A stretch of DNA of 64,000 nucleotides from Lycorma delicatula (GCF_047948215.1 NC_134467.1:38415020-38479019), one strand, 5' to 3'; shown: positions 26,684 through 41,840, counted from the first letter of the stretch. The notes: generated from the letters alone by a model not told the origin. Program-made: numbers and translations.

Positions 26684-29600
26684 GAGAATATGCTCAATAT
26701 ATCTTCATTTGCAAATGAAATCAAAGTGTACTATATACATGTATACTGTTGCCTCATACATGACGAGCTTCATGTTGGTGAATGCAATGCTAGCAGCTCA
26801 GATGTCAGCAGGAGGTGATGCCTACACAAGCATCATTCCCACCTAGTAGCTGATCGCGCAGCTCTCCCACCACAGCGGCGCTGAGGCCCCACCACTCACA
26901 GGCTTCAACAAAAGAGCAAACACCAGAGCAAGTTTTCAATTTGTCATCGACCACTGCCTGGAAAAGAAGCAGAAGAAAAAGAAGATGGAAGAAGAAAGAA
27001 GAAATTCCCTGGTCGGCTCAATGTGAGACCTCCAACAGGTGCCAGTATCCTCACCAGAGCAGCAGGCCTGGCCGGTCCACTGAGGGAGCCACTGGGTGTG
27101 GACACTACCTTCCTGTCCCAGCTTGGTGGGCTTCAATCGCCCTGGCTGGCAGACCCAGCCAACGACACTGCAGAGCAAGTTGACACTACAGGGCTCTGAG
27201 GGCCACCACTGCCGTGTAGTGGGGATCCAACTGCCACTGAGGGAAAGCTCAGTCTGATTACAATGGATGAGCCACAATTCCCTGACTACAGCCAAGCTGA
27301 CTTCACTGAAGACTAGCTTCCAGACCCAACAGCTGTTCTCAGAGCTACGTCACAAAACATAGAGACACCCCTTTTCAGTGCTACCACATGGTTTTAAAGT
27401 TCCACATGCTGTCAAAGCCATTCAGTGATATATATATATATATATTCAATTGCAAATTAAATCAAACTTTTCATTTGAAGTACCTTAATAAAACGCTAGG
27501 CTTTTATGATTATTTAATATCTATTATTCTTACATCTATGGAGCTCCCTCAAAAGTCAGAACTAATTTTCAAGATACAAAAATAGGCTATCAGATCATTG
27601 TTTACCACCCATAAGTATGAATTGCATTACCTTCATTTAGAAAATTAAGAATGTTATTGCTGTGTTTATATTATTTACATATGTGCTATCTCTGCTAAAA
27701 AGAATATTCACCTATCAACCAAATAAGACAGAACTAGTTGTCTTCATACAACATAATATTTTACTTTTACAAGAAAGGACCTTATTATGTAGTTTTTAAT
27801 AAATTACTGAAGCAAATTAAAAATTCTTCCCTCTAGTTTATTTAAACACAATATTATTCTGTCGATGAATTTTTAAATAATACATATTAAACATTTTTCT
27901 AAACCCCTTAATTTTCTGCATCTTTATTGTACATAAATATGTGCTCAAATAATTTTTCATTAGTGCCTTTTGAATTGTGATTTATTTTGTAGTTATTTTA
28001 TATGTCTACTATCTTCATGTATTTACTGTAACATTATTTCATATATTTACATTTTAGATAACGAATATGTACTTTATTTACACCTATTTTTTATCTCCTT
28101 AATTGTATACATTCCTAACACGAACTGCATACTATATTATTATTTACTGATTTATATATATATATAGAGGTTGCCTTTTAAGTTTTTATAAACAATCACT
28201 AGATGGGAGTAGTGAGTGTGATATTACTGTTGTTGTAAAATTGAACTTTTTTTATTATTACAACAGTGGCAGTTCAGAAATTGGCGGAGTAGTTTTTTTT
28301 ACAGTGCGCGTTTAAAAAAAATAATTTTGTGAAAAAATGGATTTCACATGAAGGTTTTCATTGGATGATTTTTTGTGATTTAGTATGGGGCTAATTTAGC
28401 AATAATGGTATCACTTTGTTCAACTTTTGGTAATAATCAGGAAAAACTATTAAAATTGTTTTGCAGAATTTCATCATGGTCATGCTTCTGTCACCAATGA
28501 GTTTTGTGAAGGTCGACCAAAATCGGTTGTTGTTCCAAAACACATCGATGCTGTGCACAACATTATTGAAGAGGATCGGCATGTGACTTGCCGTGAAATA
28601 GAGGCATCCTTAGGCATATCAAAGACTACATCACATATAATTTTGCATTAATATTTAGCTGTGAAAAAATTTTTTTCTGATCAATATCACATTATTTAAC
28701 TGAAACTCAAAAACAGATTTGTGTCAATTAGTGTAAGAAAATTTTCAAAAAATTTAACCGAGTAAATGCAAAATTCATATACAACATTGAAAACAGGAGA
28801 TGAAACTTGAATATATTTATACAAGCCAGAAGTTAAGCAACAGTCAACTGTTTGAGTGTTGAAAGATGAATCAAATCCAGCAAAAGTGATTAGTTTGCAA
28901 AACACTTCCAAGAAAATTATCGCCTGTTTCTTCTGTTATACTGGACATGTAGCAACCATCACTTTAGAGGATCGAAGAGTAGTTAATGGTGAACAGTAAA
29001 TAAATTTTTTTTTTGCCAGAAGTCATCAATGAAATCATGAAAAACAAGTGAAAATGTTGCATCATTCTTCATCATGACAATGCTAGATCTCACACAGCAC
29101 ATCAAACAATTGATTAGTATTTGACTGAGAAAAACATTCAATTAATGGTTTATTGTGTCCGTATTCACCTGATTTATCGCCAGCGACTTCATTTTGTTAC
29201 TTAATGTCAAACAAAAAATTGCATGAACAGCAATTTTCGTCACCCCAAAGAAGCTGTTGAATGCTTACAAAACCATGTTTTTGAGGTACCAACATCAGAG
29301 TTAAAAAAATGTTTCGAGAATTGGTTTGAACACATGTAAAAGTTTTTAAATGTTGAAGACAAATATTTTGAGAAATAGAAAAACGATTTGTACCAAAAAA
29401 TTATTTTCGTTCATTGTTTTTTAAAAACTTAAATGGTGGCCCTCTTGTAATATATATATATATTTTTATGTAAATACTCTTAGTACTTGCATACTCTTAG
29501 TATGTAAGAGTATTTTGTATGATGTGTGTTTGAATGTTTATTGTCACCTGAGGAAGCTTAGAAAATTCTAAATGGAATGTTGTGTATTTAATTTATAAGT

Positions 29601-30099
29601 TAGTATAGTATAGTTTGGTTAACCCAAAAAAAAAGTAAAGATAATATTTTTAAGTGAAATATGGTTTTTTATACTATATATATATATTAATTTATTTAGA
29701 TTAAGTATTTTATAGTCCATTTTTTGTTTTGTTTCTTTTTCCTCTGTACATTAAATAACTATATATGATATAATATTTTTTCAGCCTCTGCAAAATACAG
29801 AATTAGAGAATACTCTTACTTCTACTTTTTTATGTTCAAAACATTTTCGGATCTTAGTCTTTCAGTGATATTTTTTAATAATTCAACTGTTTACATTTAC
29901 ACCAACTAAGATCTAGCTGATCTACAGTTAGGAATGTTGAAAATTTTTAAAAAGTTTGAAGACATATTTACAAAGATCATCATATTATTGTAGAGATTTC
30001 TGAATCGAGTTGTGTGTCTTGCAGCTTCTGTTTACATTTATCTGTTTAAATTTTATCATTTTACTTTTATTTCGTAAAAATTTGTGGAAGCTGAAAAAA

Positions 30100-30145
<46 letters not shown>

Positions 30146-33100
30146 TATCTTCCTTTTTTTATTTTTATGCAAACAATTCTAAGTAGGTATGAAAGCTGGT
30201 ATTTCATATATGATCCGCAAACAAAGCGGCAATCCGCTGCTTGGTTGAGTCCTGGAGCACAAAGACTGGCGAAAGTCCGGCAGCAAAAATTAAGAATCGA
30301 CTCAGAGGCCTGATTCATCATGAATTTGTCCCAACTGGTCAAACTGTGAATTCTAAATTCTATTTGGAAGTAATGAAATGCCTGATTCATCACATTCGTT
30401 GAATCTGGCCCGAATACCGGGATCTGATCAGTTAAACTCTCTTGCACGACAATGCCCCGGCACACATGGTAACAGTTTTAACACGTTATTATGCCGCAAA
30501 TCAAATCACAGTCTTATCCCACCCATCCTATTCACTAAACTTGGCTCCAGCAGACTATTTCTGCTCCTGAAATTCAAGTTGAAGATGAAAAGCTGCTTTT
30601 TTAACGAAATTCTGACCATCCAAAGGCTTGCACTGAGCAGTTGATGATGATCTCACAAAGTGATTTCTCCAGAGCGTTTGACTGGCTACCAGCATTGCAA
30701 CGAGTGTATAACTAGAGAAGGGTTCTATGTAGAAGGCTGATCTGACTAAATTCGTTATCTTTATTTTTACGTTAATCTGTATTTTTATTTAATTTATTTG
30801 GAATCTCTTCAGACATACTGTGTATACATAAAATAAAGATAAATGTTTTGATGGCATCATTGTTATTATTAAAATCTGATAAATTATATGTTTTATGTTT
30901 CTAATTATTTAAATTTTTTTTTACAGAATGTTACCAATATTAATGAAAAAAATAACAAGAATTGTTATGTTTATCAAATGTGGAAATTGGGTAAACAAAA
31001 TAGAAATCACTTAATGAAATCTAATGGAGAAATTATACCAGTTATAGTTCGGAGTCGACATGATTGTGTTGTAAGTATTATATATATATATTTTACATTA
31101 ATATTATATTATATTAATTAGATTGTAATTATATATATTATACAGGTTATCATAAAAGAATGGTGCAGTTTTGAACATGGTTTAAATTAAAACAGAATTA
31201 CTTACAGTTTATGTTTTTATTTTTCAAATTTGTCGTCTCAAACATTTTTTTACATAATTAATAAATTTCAATATGTGCGCCCTTAGTCGCTCGACAAATG
31301 TCCAAACGATACTCACCTTCTCTCCAAACATTAGTTAACATTTCTTCGTTAATGGTTGTCATTGCTTCATTAATCCTGTTTTTTTAGCGGTTTAGGTCGC
31401 GAATTTTTTGTGTATAAACATGCTTTTGATGTACCCCCGCAAGAAAAAATCACAAGGTGTCAGGTCTGGACTCCTTGGAGGCCAAAGTATGGGTCCTTGC
31501 CGACCTATCCATCGATCTCTAAATTTTTAGTTCAAAGCGTTCGTGACCAATGCATTGAAGTACAGGGGAGCACCATCTTGTTGGAAATGAAGTTGATGAA
31601 TGTTTTCGAGTTCACCCGGCTGAGGAAAGCAATAATCGGTTAACATGTCAAGATACACAACTCCATTAATTGTTTTTTCAGCAAAAAAGAAAGGCCCTAT
31701 TACACGATTTTTTCATCGCACCACACCAAACATTAACTTAGGCGAATCGCGTTGTTTCTCTATAATTGCGTGTGGGTTTTCAGAGGATATTCGTGAACTG
31801 TGTCTGTTAACACATCTATTCACATGGAATGTAGCTTCGTTTGTAAAAATTATATTATCTAAAATTGATTCGTTTTCACTTATTCTGTCCGACATTTCAA
31901 CAGCAAAATTGTAACGTTTTACTCCATCTTCGGGTTTCAATTCCTGCAGTATCTGGATTTTATAAGCGTGTAATTTCAGTTTCTTACGTAAAACTTTGTG
32001 AACTGTTGATTTTGGAATACCTAATTCGACGCTTTGATGGGGGATGGACTTCCCAGGACTTCTAATTGCTGATTGTCTAATTAGTTCAACTGTTTCATCT
32101 GGTACACTTAGTCTGCCGGTTGATTTCTGTTTCTTAACCGATCCGGTTTCTTCGAATCGTTTGAACCAACGTGTTATGTTATTTTTGTGTGGTGGATCTC
32201 TTCCGAATTCACGTCGAAACGCACGTTGAACTAAAATTACGGATTTTAATTCGGCCATCAATAAAACACACTTTGCTTTGTCTTTATCCGAGAACATAGT
32301 AACTCACTAAACTCACCGCAACAACAATACAAGAACTGACGTTGTGGTTACAACTGCTGATAAACTCAAAACTTTTGAGTTGGAGTCTTTCAGGGATACC
32401 AATATAACATCTAGAAATTTCCCTACAATCTTCCTATGAATTACTGAAACAGCACCATTCTTTTATGATAACCTGTATTATTAGACTTTCTTAAAGTAAT
32501 TATATTAACGATAGTTGAGTTAGTTTCAAGTTCAACTGCTAGCAAGAATCTGGAATCTTGTCATACTCAAAACTCCTATTTCATCCAACACATTTACACC
32601 TTGTCAAGTGGTTTCCACATTTCAAATGAGGAGACTTAATGATCTACCAAGATCTAGCTAATCTTCTACATTTAGGACTGTTGAAAAATTTTAACAATTT
32701 TGCAGTCCTACTTACAGAAATCATCATCAGATTATTGAAGAGACTTCTTAATCGAGTTGTGTGTCTTGCAGCTTCTTACCAACGATATTTAAGAGATGAT
32801 TTTTACATAAAACATGATGCTGCAAAATATTTGCCTCAGTGCTTACAAAATATTAGAAACCAATCATGTGATGTGTGCTGTGAGATTTTAAGAACCAACT
32901 TTAAAATTATCTACACTTTTTTTCTAAGGTTGTGACAAGTGTTGATAGTTGGTTTTTTGGTTATATCTGAGAAACAAAATAACAGTAGAACCAATCAAAA
33001 TCGAGTTCACAGAGATAAAAAACCACTACAAATAATCAGTTGTGAAGTTAATATTAATATGCTTTATTGATGTAAATGAGGTCGTTCACAAATAATTTGT

Positions 33101-34759
33101 TCTTACAGAACAGATGATGAATCAGCAATAACATTTTGAGAAAATTGCGTGAGAATGTGCAATAGAAATGCTCAATGACATGCATGGGGGAGTGGTGATT
33201 GGTTTCTGTATTACAACAATGCCCATACCAGCATCTGTGTCAAACACTTTTTATCAAAAAGCAAGTTGACCATTAAACCTTGCCGTCCCACTCCTCTGTT
33301 GTTATTCTATCTAACTTTTCTGTGTTCCGCGTTTAAAAAAAAGGAAGTGATTTTTTACTGTAGAAGAAGTCAAAGATAAATAATTACAGGCCCTGGGCAA
33401 CATTCTTCAGGAATTTCAAAAACGTTTCCACCCTATTAAAACCATTAGGAAGTGCATTAGTCGCATGCATTTGATCGAAATTAAAATTTCATTACTTAAA
33501 AACTATTAAAAAAATTCTTTTTAACAATTACAATTATTTTTGTATACCCTTTATATGTATAGGTATATTAAGAAATATAGCTATATTTCAAAATATCATA
33601 TTTTGTGATTTTTATATTAAAATAAAATAAGTAAATAATTATCATGCAATAAAACATGACATAACTGGCAGGTTTGCCAGTTTACATCAGGATGAAATCA
33701 TTTTAAAAAGCAAATTTTCATCATTTGTATTGTATTTCTTTCAATATTAGGGCTGCACTAGAACATATCTCTATGAAAATATATGTTATAATTATGGAAA
33801 CTAGTAACAAAGTCATTGCTTTTATTTGTGCATTGATGTGAAAGTATATCACACGTATGTTTCTTAAAATACAAGATTTGTTCAAAAAAAGAGCAAACTT
33901 TTTAAATAGCATGCCAGCATCTGCAGATGGCATGCTGCAACCAGTAGCAGCATATGTTAGTAACATATCACCTTTTAATGGTTTCCGATCTATGCGTTAA
34001 TTGTTGAGTAACTACCAGTGAGGTCGTGTCGAGCATAAGCTGTTTATCAGATTAGGGAAAAAGCAAAAATAAAGGAGTTGGAAGAACAATGCATCTGCGT
34101 AAAACTGAGGAAAACTTTCACAGAAACATTCCAAGTGCTTAATCAAGCATACAAGGATGACTGTATGAGTTGAGCACAGTGCTATGATTGGTTTAAATAT
34201 TTTAAGGAGGGCAGAAGTTCAGTTGCCGAAGATCCAAAGACTGGACGACCTTCCAGGTCAACAAACATTCAACATGTTCAGAGTGTGCATGCTGTAATTC
34301 ATCAAAATCATTGTTTAACTGTCCGTGAGGTTGAGGTTGCTGAAGAAGTTGGCATAAATGTAAGATCTTGCTGTCAAATCCTAACTGAAAAACTCGCAAT
34401 TAATCACATCAGTGTAAAATTGTGCCACATTTGTTGACAGATGACCAGAAACAGAATAGAGTTGACACCTGTGAGGAACTGCTTGCAAATGCAAATGGGG
34501 CTGACAAATTCCTCAAACATCTTAATAGTTTTACACAAAATTTCACAGTCATGATGTCTTCATTTTTGCTTTTTCACTAATCAGACAAGCAGCTTACACA
34601 TCATCTGACTCGATTGGTAGTTATTCAACAACAGTTGTATAGATCGAAACGCAGTAAATGGTGATAAGATATGCTACTAAGTGCATGCAGTAGCCGAAGC
34701 ATGCCATCTGCAGACATGGGCACACAATTTTAAATTTTCAGTCTTTTTGAACGAACCTA

Positions 34760-34809
<50 letters not shown>

Positions 34810-37800
34810 GAGGTGTGATAAAAAAATACAGTGAATGAATTTTTATAGCGGCAACTGCCGACACTACATCCATATGCTGTAATTTGCCCAATAGCGTGAT
34901 CAACTGAGACAGGCAGGGACAAGTTGTAACACGTTCGAGCTTGCCAGTCAGCTGCCAGAGCCGCTAGAGTGAGGTTGTGTTATCGTGTCTGTCGCGCAAC
35001 ATGGATTTTGAACAATGATTAAACATTAAGTTTTGAGTTCCCAATGGAAAACCAGTTCATCTTCTCGCCCTAAAAAGGCACGTCAGTCAAAATCCAACAT
35101 CAAGGTCAAGCTTGTGTTGTTTTTTTCGATAGTGAGTACATAGTGCGATCAGAGTTCGTTCCAAGGGGAACAACTGTAAATTCTGAATTTTATAAGGGTG
35201 TACTGCAATGTTTGCAAAATGACATACGAAGAAAGCGACGAGAAAAATGGACCAATGGCTTCCTTCTTCACCACAACAACGCGCCATGTCACACCTCGCT
35301 TCTCATTCGCGAGTTTTTGGCCGAAAAAAGTGTTCCTGTCTGTCCACATCTGCCATACTCACCGGATTTAGCACCATGCGACTTTCGGCTCTTCCCAAAA
35401 ATTAAAACTGTGCTTAAAGGAAAACACCATTGCTGACATTAAGAGGGCCACGACCGAGCAGCTGAAAGCCCTTCCGAAAGACGCCTTCCAGAAATGCCTC
35501 CAGTCATGGAGTCAACGTTGGGATAGCTCGTTGCTAGCCAAGGACAGTACGTTGAAGGAGATTAAATAGAATTCTATGTAACCTTATTACTTTTTTTAAT
35601 AAAAAATTATTCACCCTATTTTTTTATCACCTCGTATATATGTTTATTTTGTATTTGTGTTTTGGAAAACATAATATGGTTTTTGAAATTAATAAGTAAT
35701 GTTCTGTAAAAACATATTAACAATATGTTTTACACTTGTATCAAGTGTAGTGGTTTACATAAGCAAAATGTGGATAAAAGTAAACCAGAAAAGGAAGCGG
35801 TGAACATTTTTCAAATGCGATTTTACTGAGAATGTTAAGAAAAATTAGGTTATTAGCGTAAATTAAATCAGATTTTGAGATTAATTAGTATTTGAGGGAA
35901 GATATTAAAAGGAAAATTTAAATAAAAGTATAAAACAGGTGTACCATTTATTTATATAAAGTTTTCTAGAGTTAATGAATTTAATTTAAGAATAACTATT
36001 AACTTTTTTGGTCAGAAGGTAGCACTCAATCTCTCTGAGCCTTCCTTCTCTTCTCTTCTAAATACTTATTGAATAATTTCACATAATGATACATCAATGT
36101 CATTTCTTTGCAATTTTGAATTCATTCCTTCTCCCCCTATTAAAGTTAATTACGATTTATTTATATTTCATTAATATATATATTTATATTCAAAGATTAT
36201 ATATTATACATTAAATTAACTTTCTTTGATTACAGTCTTATCAACAAAAAGATAAAAATAAGAAAAAAATTATGAAATCTGAGAAGGGAACTAACGTTAT
36301 AGTGTCTGTTAATGTAGTACCTAAATTGGACTACCAGTTTGATTATGGTGCTGAAAAATCAACACCTAGTGAATCCGTTCGTCAATGGACTGATACATTT
36401 ATTAGACCAGGTTCAAGTCTGAAGAGAGGTAATTATTTATTTTTCATTATTATTATTTTATAATTAAATTTCATGATGATAAACAAAAATTTTGTTTATA
36501 ATAAAGGATAAAGTCAAATATAAATTGAACTTTTGTTTTTAACGTTTATTGGTACAGAATAAAAATACAAAAAATATTTATTCCAAACATAGTCTACATA
36601 GTCTCCCTGAAGTTCTAAACATTTTCCCCAAAGCGTGGAAAACTCTTATGAATCCCTTTTTCATAAAGCAATTGCAGAAATGTCATAAACCAATTGCACA
36701 CAAACTCTTATCCTTTATTATCACTTTGGAATTGATGACTTTCCTTCACATGGCCCAAACTAAAAGAAAATGCAGGAAAATAAATATGGATTTTATAGCG
36801 GATGTGCTAATGTTTTCTAGTTTTTCCTGTTTGTTCTGATTGCTAATGTTTATGCGAGACCTAACATTGTCATGAAAAAGAATCAGAGCTATCAAGAAAT
36901 GTCTATATATTTTTTTAAAATTACAGACCCCCACCTATATTGCAGAAAGGTTTTTGAAAATTTTCTTTTTCTTATTTTGTCATTTATTGAAGAGGATATT
37001 AATTTTAGAGAAAACTTTACTTAAGTCTTATTTTTTTCCCTCCTTGTACAGCCTCATTGGATTACTTTAGTCAACCTGTTTTGTCAGTTTTTTTGAAGAA
37101 TGCATGTTTTGTTCTATCAAATTTCCTAGTACTTTTTCATTTGTTCTGATCTTTCTTTTCTTTCCTTGATCTTTAATTACCCTTTTCATTTTGTGTCTTT
37201 TTTTTTGTTTTAGGTGTAAATCTTATTTTCTTCTCGTTTAGTTTCTTGATCTTTTCTGTTTTGTTTTGTAGAAGATTCAACAAATCGAGTTTTATTCCCA
37301 GTTCCACCATATTGTCTCTTATTTCTTTAACCATCCCACCCTTTGCTTTTGATTCCAAAGTCTCTCTATAATTATTCTTGTTGATTTCTGGTGTTCTCAT
37401 GAAATGCCGAAAGAATGAGATCCTCTTACATATCTGTGATAGTTTCTAGCTTCTCATAAACCACTTAATTCGGCACTATTCAGCATTTTTCTTCTTTTGA
37501 TGTTTCTTGTTTATACTTGTTCTTGCTGTTCTCTCTGATTTTATAATCTTATTATCAATTCTGTTTCTCTGAAAGTGACTTTGAAGAGGGTTTTTCTTCC
37601 GTAGGTTACTTTTGGCTGAACTATGGTTTTTTTTTATTTTAATTTTGTGTTGATGTGTAGGCAATTTTTATGATATGTGGATCGTGTTAGTAACTGAACT
37701 TTTATCATTTTATTAGTCCTTTCTTGCCTGTGGTTTTTCTTTTTAGTTGTATGCTCTAATTTTTCCTAGGTATCTAAATTATTTTACTTTTCTTTTTTTT

Positions 37801-40800
37801 GTTGTTTACTGTTTTATGGTTTATTACTAATGGCTGTGCCACCATTATTTCTGTTTTTTCAAATAAGATTTTGAACTGTATTTTTTGTGCTGTATTTTGA
37901 AGGCTTATTATTTGGCTTCTTGGATGTTGTTGGCTAGTAGCGCTAAGTTGTTTGCAAATTGTAGACAATTTAAATTTATTGGGTCCTTTTTGGTTTCAAA
38001 TTTGATATTCTTTGGATTTTCCTTATACCATTCTCTCATCACATATTTCAAAGTACAGTTGAAGAGTAATGGTGATAAACCATCTCCTTGCTTAGTCTTG
38101 TTTTAATTGTAAATGTTTCACATATTTCACCCATGAATTTCATTTAAGATTTTAAAATTAATTCTTTTAATTAATTTTTTTTTGTTAGGTATCACTTTTT
38201 ATAAATAAATTTTTCTGAGATGTTCCTTACAGAATAAGGAAGCACAGTATAAATTTTTAATCTTATACAGCGTTATCATAAAAGAATGGTGCGGTTTCAG
38301 TAATTCATAGGAAGATTGTAGGGAAATTTCTAGATGTTATATTGGTATCCCTGAAAGCCTCCAACCCAAAAGTTTGTTTATCAGCAGTTGTAACCACAAC
38401 GTCAGTTCTTGTATTGTAGTTGCGGTGAGTTTAGTGAGTTACTATGTTCTCAGATAAAGACAAAGCAAAGTGTGTTTTATTGATGACTGAATTAAAATCC
38501 ATAATTTTAGTTCAACGTGCGTTTTGATGTGAATTCGGAAGAGATCCACCACACAAAAATAACATAACACGTTGGTTCAAACGATTCGAAGAAACTGGAT
38601 CGGTTAAGAAACAGAAAACAACCGGCAGACCAAGTGTACCAGACAAACGGTTGAACAAATTAGACAATCAGCAATTAAAAGTCCTGGGAAGTCCATCCCC
38701 CGTCGAAGCGTCAAATTAGGTATTCCAAAATCAACAGTTCACAAAGTTTTACATAAAAAACTGAAATTACACGCTTATAAAATCCAGATACTGCAGGGAT
38801 TGAAACCCGATGATGGTGTAAAACATTACAATTTTGCTGTTGAAATGTTGGACAGAATAAGTGAAAACGAATCATTTTTAGACGATATAATTTTTACAGA
38901 CAAAGCTACATTCCATGTGAATGGATGTGTTAACAGACACAATTCAGGAATATGGGGCTCTGAAAACCCACACGCAATTATTGAGAAATGCGATTCGCGT
39001 AAAGTTAATGTTTGGTGTAGTGTGATGAAAAATCGTGTAATAGGGCCTTTCTTCTTTGCTGAAAAAACAATTAATGGAGTTGTGTATCTTGACATGTTAA
39101 CCGTTTATTGCTTTCCTCAGCTAGGTGAACTTGAAAACATTCATCAACTTGGAAAACATTTCCAACAAGATGGTGCTCCCCCGCACTTCAATGCATCGGT
39201 CACAGATGCTTTTAACAAAAAATTTGGAGATCGATGGATAGACCGGTAAGGACCCATACTTTGGTCTCCAAGGAGTCCAGACCAGACACCTTGTGATTTT
39301 TTCTTGGGAGGTATATCAAAAGCGTTGTTTATACACAAAAAATTTGCGACCTAAACCACTTAAAAAACAGGATTAATGAAGCAATGACAACCATTAATGA
39401 AGAAATGTTAACTAATATTTGGAGAGAAGTTGAGTATCGTTTGGACATTTGTCGAGCGACTAAGGGGGCACATATTGAAATTTATTAATTATGTAAAAAA
39501 ATGTTTGAGACGACAAATTTGAAAAATAAAAAACATAAACTGTAAGTAATTTTGTTTTAATTTAAACCATGTTCAAAACCGCACCATTCTTTTATGATAA
39601 CCCTGTATTTAATATTAAAATGTGTTATTAAGAACATTAAAAAACTTTCTGACGTTCCCAGAAAGATTTTGCAGTGAAAAAGCTGTGCAAGGTGTTATAT
39701 GACTTAATCGGCGTAATCGGGAAATTCATGCACTTATTGGCTAGTTTTATTTTTTTGATTTGATGTTTTTTTTTTGTCAGTCCATCAGTACGATTTTGGT
39801 GAAACGGGTCAGTTGCCACACTGGCCCTATCTCAAATCTTGTATCACTTCATCTTTTGCCACCTGTATTTCTTGTTCTTCTAATATCAAAATAATGATCA
39901 CCATAGACAGCATGCATTTGGTCTTTAAATTTCAATTAAAAGAACTTTTTTCATTTTTAAGAATTCTGTAATTACACTCTTCTTTAAACTGGTTAAACAG
40001 TTTTCCATTTCATGATATACTGAGCAGGATTCATCAGTCAATGATCATTGAGCCAAAAGTTTCAGCTTTCTCTTGTATATTAAATAGAATTTACATTTTT
40101 GTTTTCTTTTTTATTATTGTTCTAATAATTGCAAAAATCTATTTGACTTTTTTTTACAGTTCGTATAAATCCATTAACGTGTGAAGTCATTCAAACTGAA
40201 ATTTTAAGTCAGCATTCATTAAAAGTGGATTGCCTTAAGAAGAATAATATACATGTAGTAAAAGTATGGAGCTCATTATATAGTGTTTTAAGTAAATTAA
40301 TTACATTAAATCCTGGAAGTTATCTATTAGAACATTCACCAAAACATGAATCGTTTACAGCACTTTCTATTGCGACTGATAAACCTGGGTATATATTTTT
40401 ATTTTTTTTATATATTAAATATTGATTTTATTAACTTTTAATTACTAGAGGATCATTCAGATATTATGTGCCTGGAAAAGACAGTATTTTTTAAAATTCT
40501 TTTTAATAAAAAAGTGAGTGTTGCAGTTAAAAGAAAAAATTAAAATGATCACAAAAATCCACAATGTCATATCAAATGATCACTAATTGTAGGTAGATGA
40601 ACTTGCTGACATTGCAAACATCTTGATAGGTCATGTACACTATATTTTATATTATATTTTGGATATAAAAAAGATTTCTGCTCGATAGATGCTGTGTTTT
40701 TTAACCAAAAACAAATTTGATTGAACACTTCATGAGGGTGTTTAAACTTATTTAAATGAGATTCCTCTGAGTTTATTTAGATGTTTTATAACAGTAGATG

Positions 40801-41840
40801 AATCACGGGCTCATTATTACACGCCAGAGAACAAGAAGCAGTCCAAACATTGGATGAAAAGTGCACCAAAGAAGACGAAAACAGTTCCATCTGTAGATAA
40901 AGTCATGGCAACAGTTTTTTCGAATTCTCATTATGCAGTGCTTATAGACTACCTGGAAGAAGGTAGGATCACACCACTGAGAAGTATAACACTTCACTAT
41001 TGGACTGATTGAAAGTTGCTTTTCAGGCTAAACATCCACAGTTGACCATAAATGAAGTGCTATTTCTCCACAATAATGCATCCATACATATGTCTCAGGC
41101 TGTTGGAAAATTCTGTGATGTAAGCTTCGAAATGCTTTCACATGCGGCATCGTATTCACCAGATTTGGCTCTGTGCCGAATTGGTAGCATCTCGGCTTTT
41201 CATCTGGGGCCCCAGGTTCAAATTCCAGTCAAGCATGACATTTTTCATATGCAATAAAAATTCCATTTGCATATTCCCATGTAGCTTCGAAGTTTCTGTG
41301 GTGAATTAATTCATCAAGAAAAAAAGCCTTTCTGGACGATGATTCAATTAAAATGATGAAGTGATAGCTGAACTACCGTTTATTTTATAGAGTTGGATAA
41401 ATCTTATTATATTGAGGGTATTAAAAAGTTACAAAGACGCTGATCTAAATTTATCAAATTGCAAGGTGACTGTTGAAAATAAATTCTTGAAAAATCTTGT
41501 GTTTTCTTTTTCTTTATCTGGCCAAGAATTTCCAAATAGCCCTCATAATTATTTTTTTTCTCTTAAATTTTTCACTAAAAAAAAACTTATTTTGTACTTC
41601 TTATATTTTCTCATGACACTTATAACCTTTTCAGATCATGTAGCCTTGGAACTGGTTACGTACGGCGTCAGTTTTAAAACACTGTTACAAAATCATTTTA
41701 TATGGCATATAAGTCGGTTATTTTTTTTTTATATTCACAAAGGAGTCAGTTTTATTACACAATCTGAACGACATTTATACGATGTAAATTGTTTTATTTA
41801 GACTAGAAAGAATATGACAATTTTTTTCTCAGAAATGTGC

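Noticed and set aside
26936..27295. 119-codon - strand ORF as a host gene
   Set aside because: It lies in the GC-rich insert whose direct repeats and tail show + orientation retroposition. No domain is recognised on the - strand.
29785..29870. Possible extra ICE2 exon after a TTTTTCAG acceptor (PLQNTELENTLTSTFL...)
   Set aside because: It is open for about 27 codons but runs to TGA without a good GT donor in phase. Exons 11 and 12 already join in phase 0 without it.
34743..34922. Repeated IYIYIY ORF
   Set aside because: It is translation of the (TA)n microsatellite.
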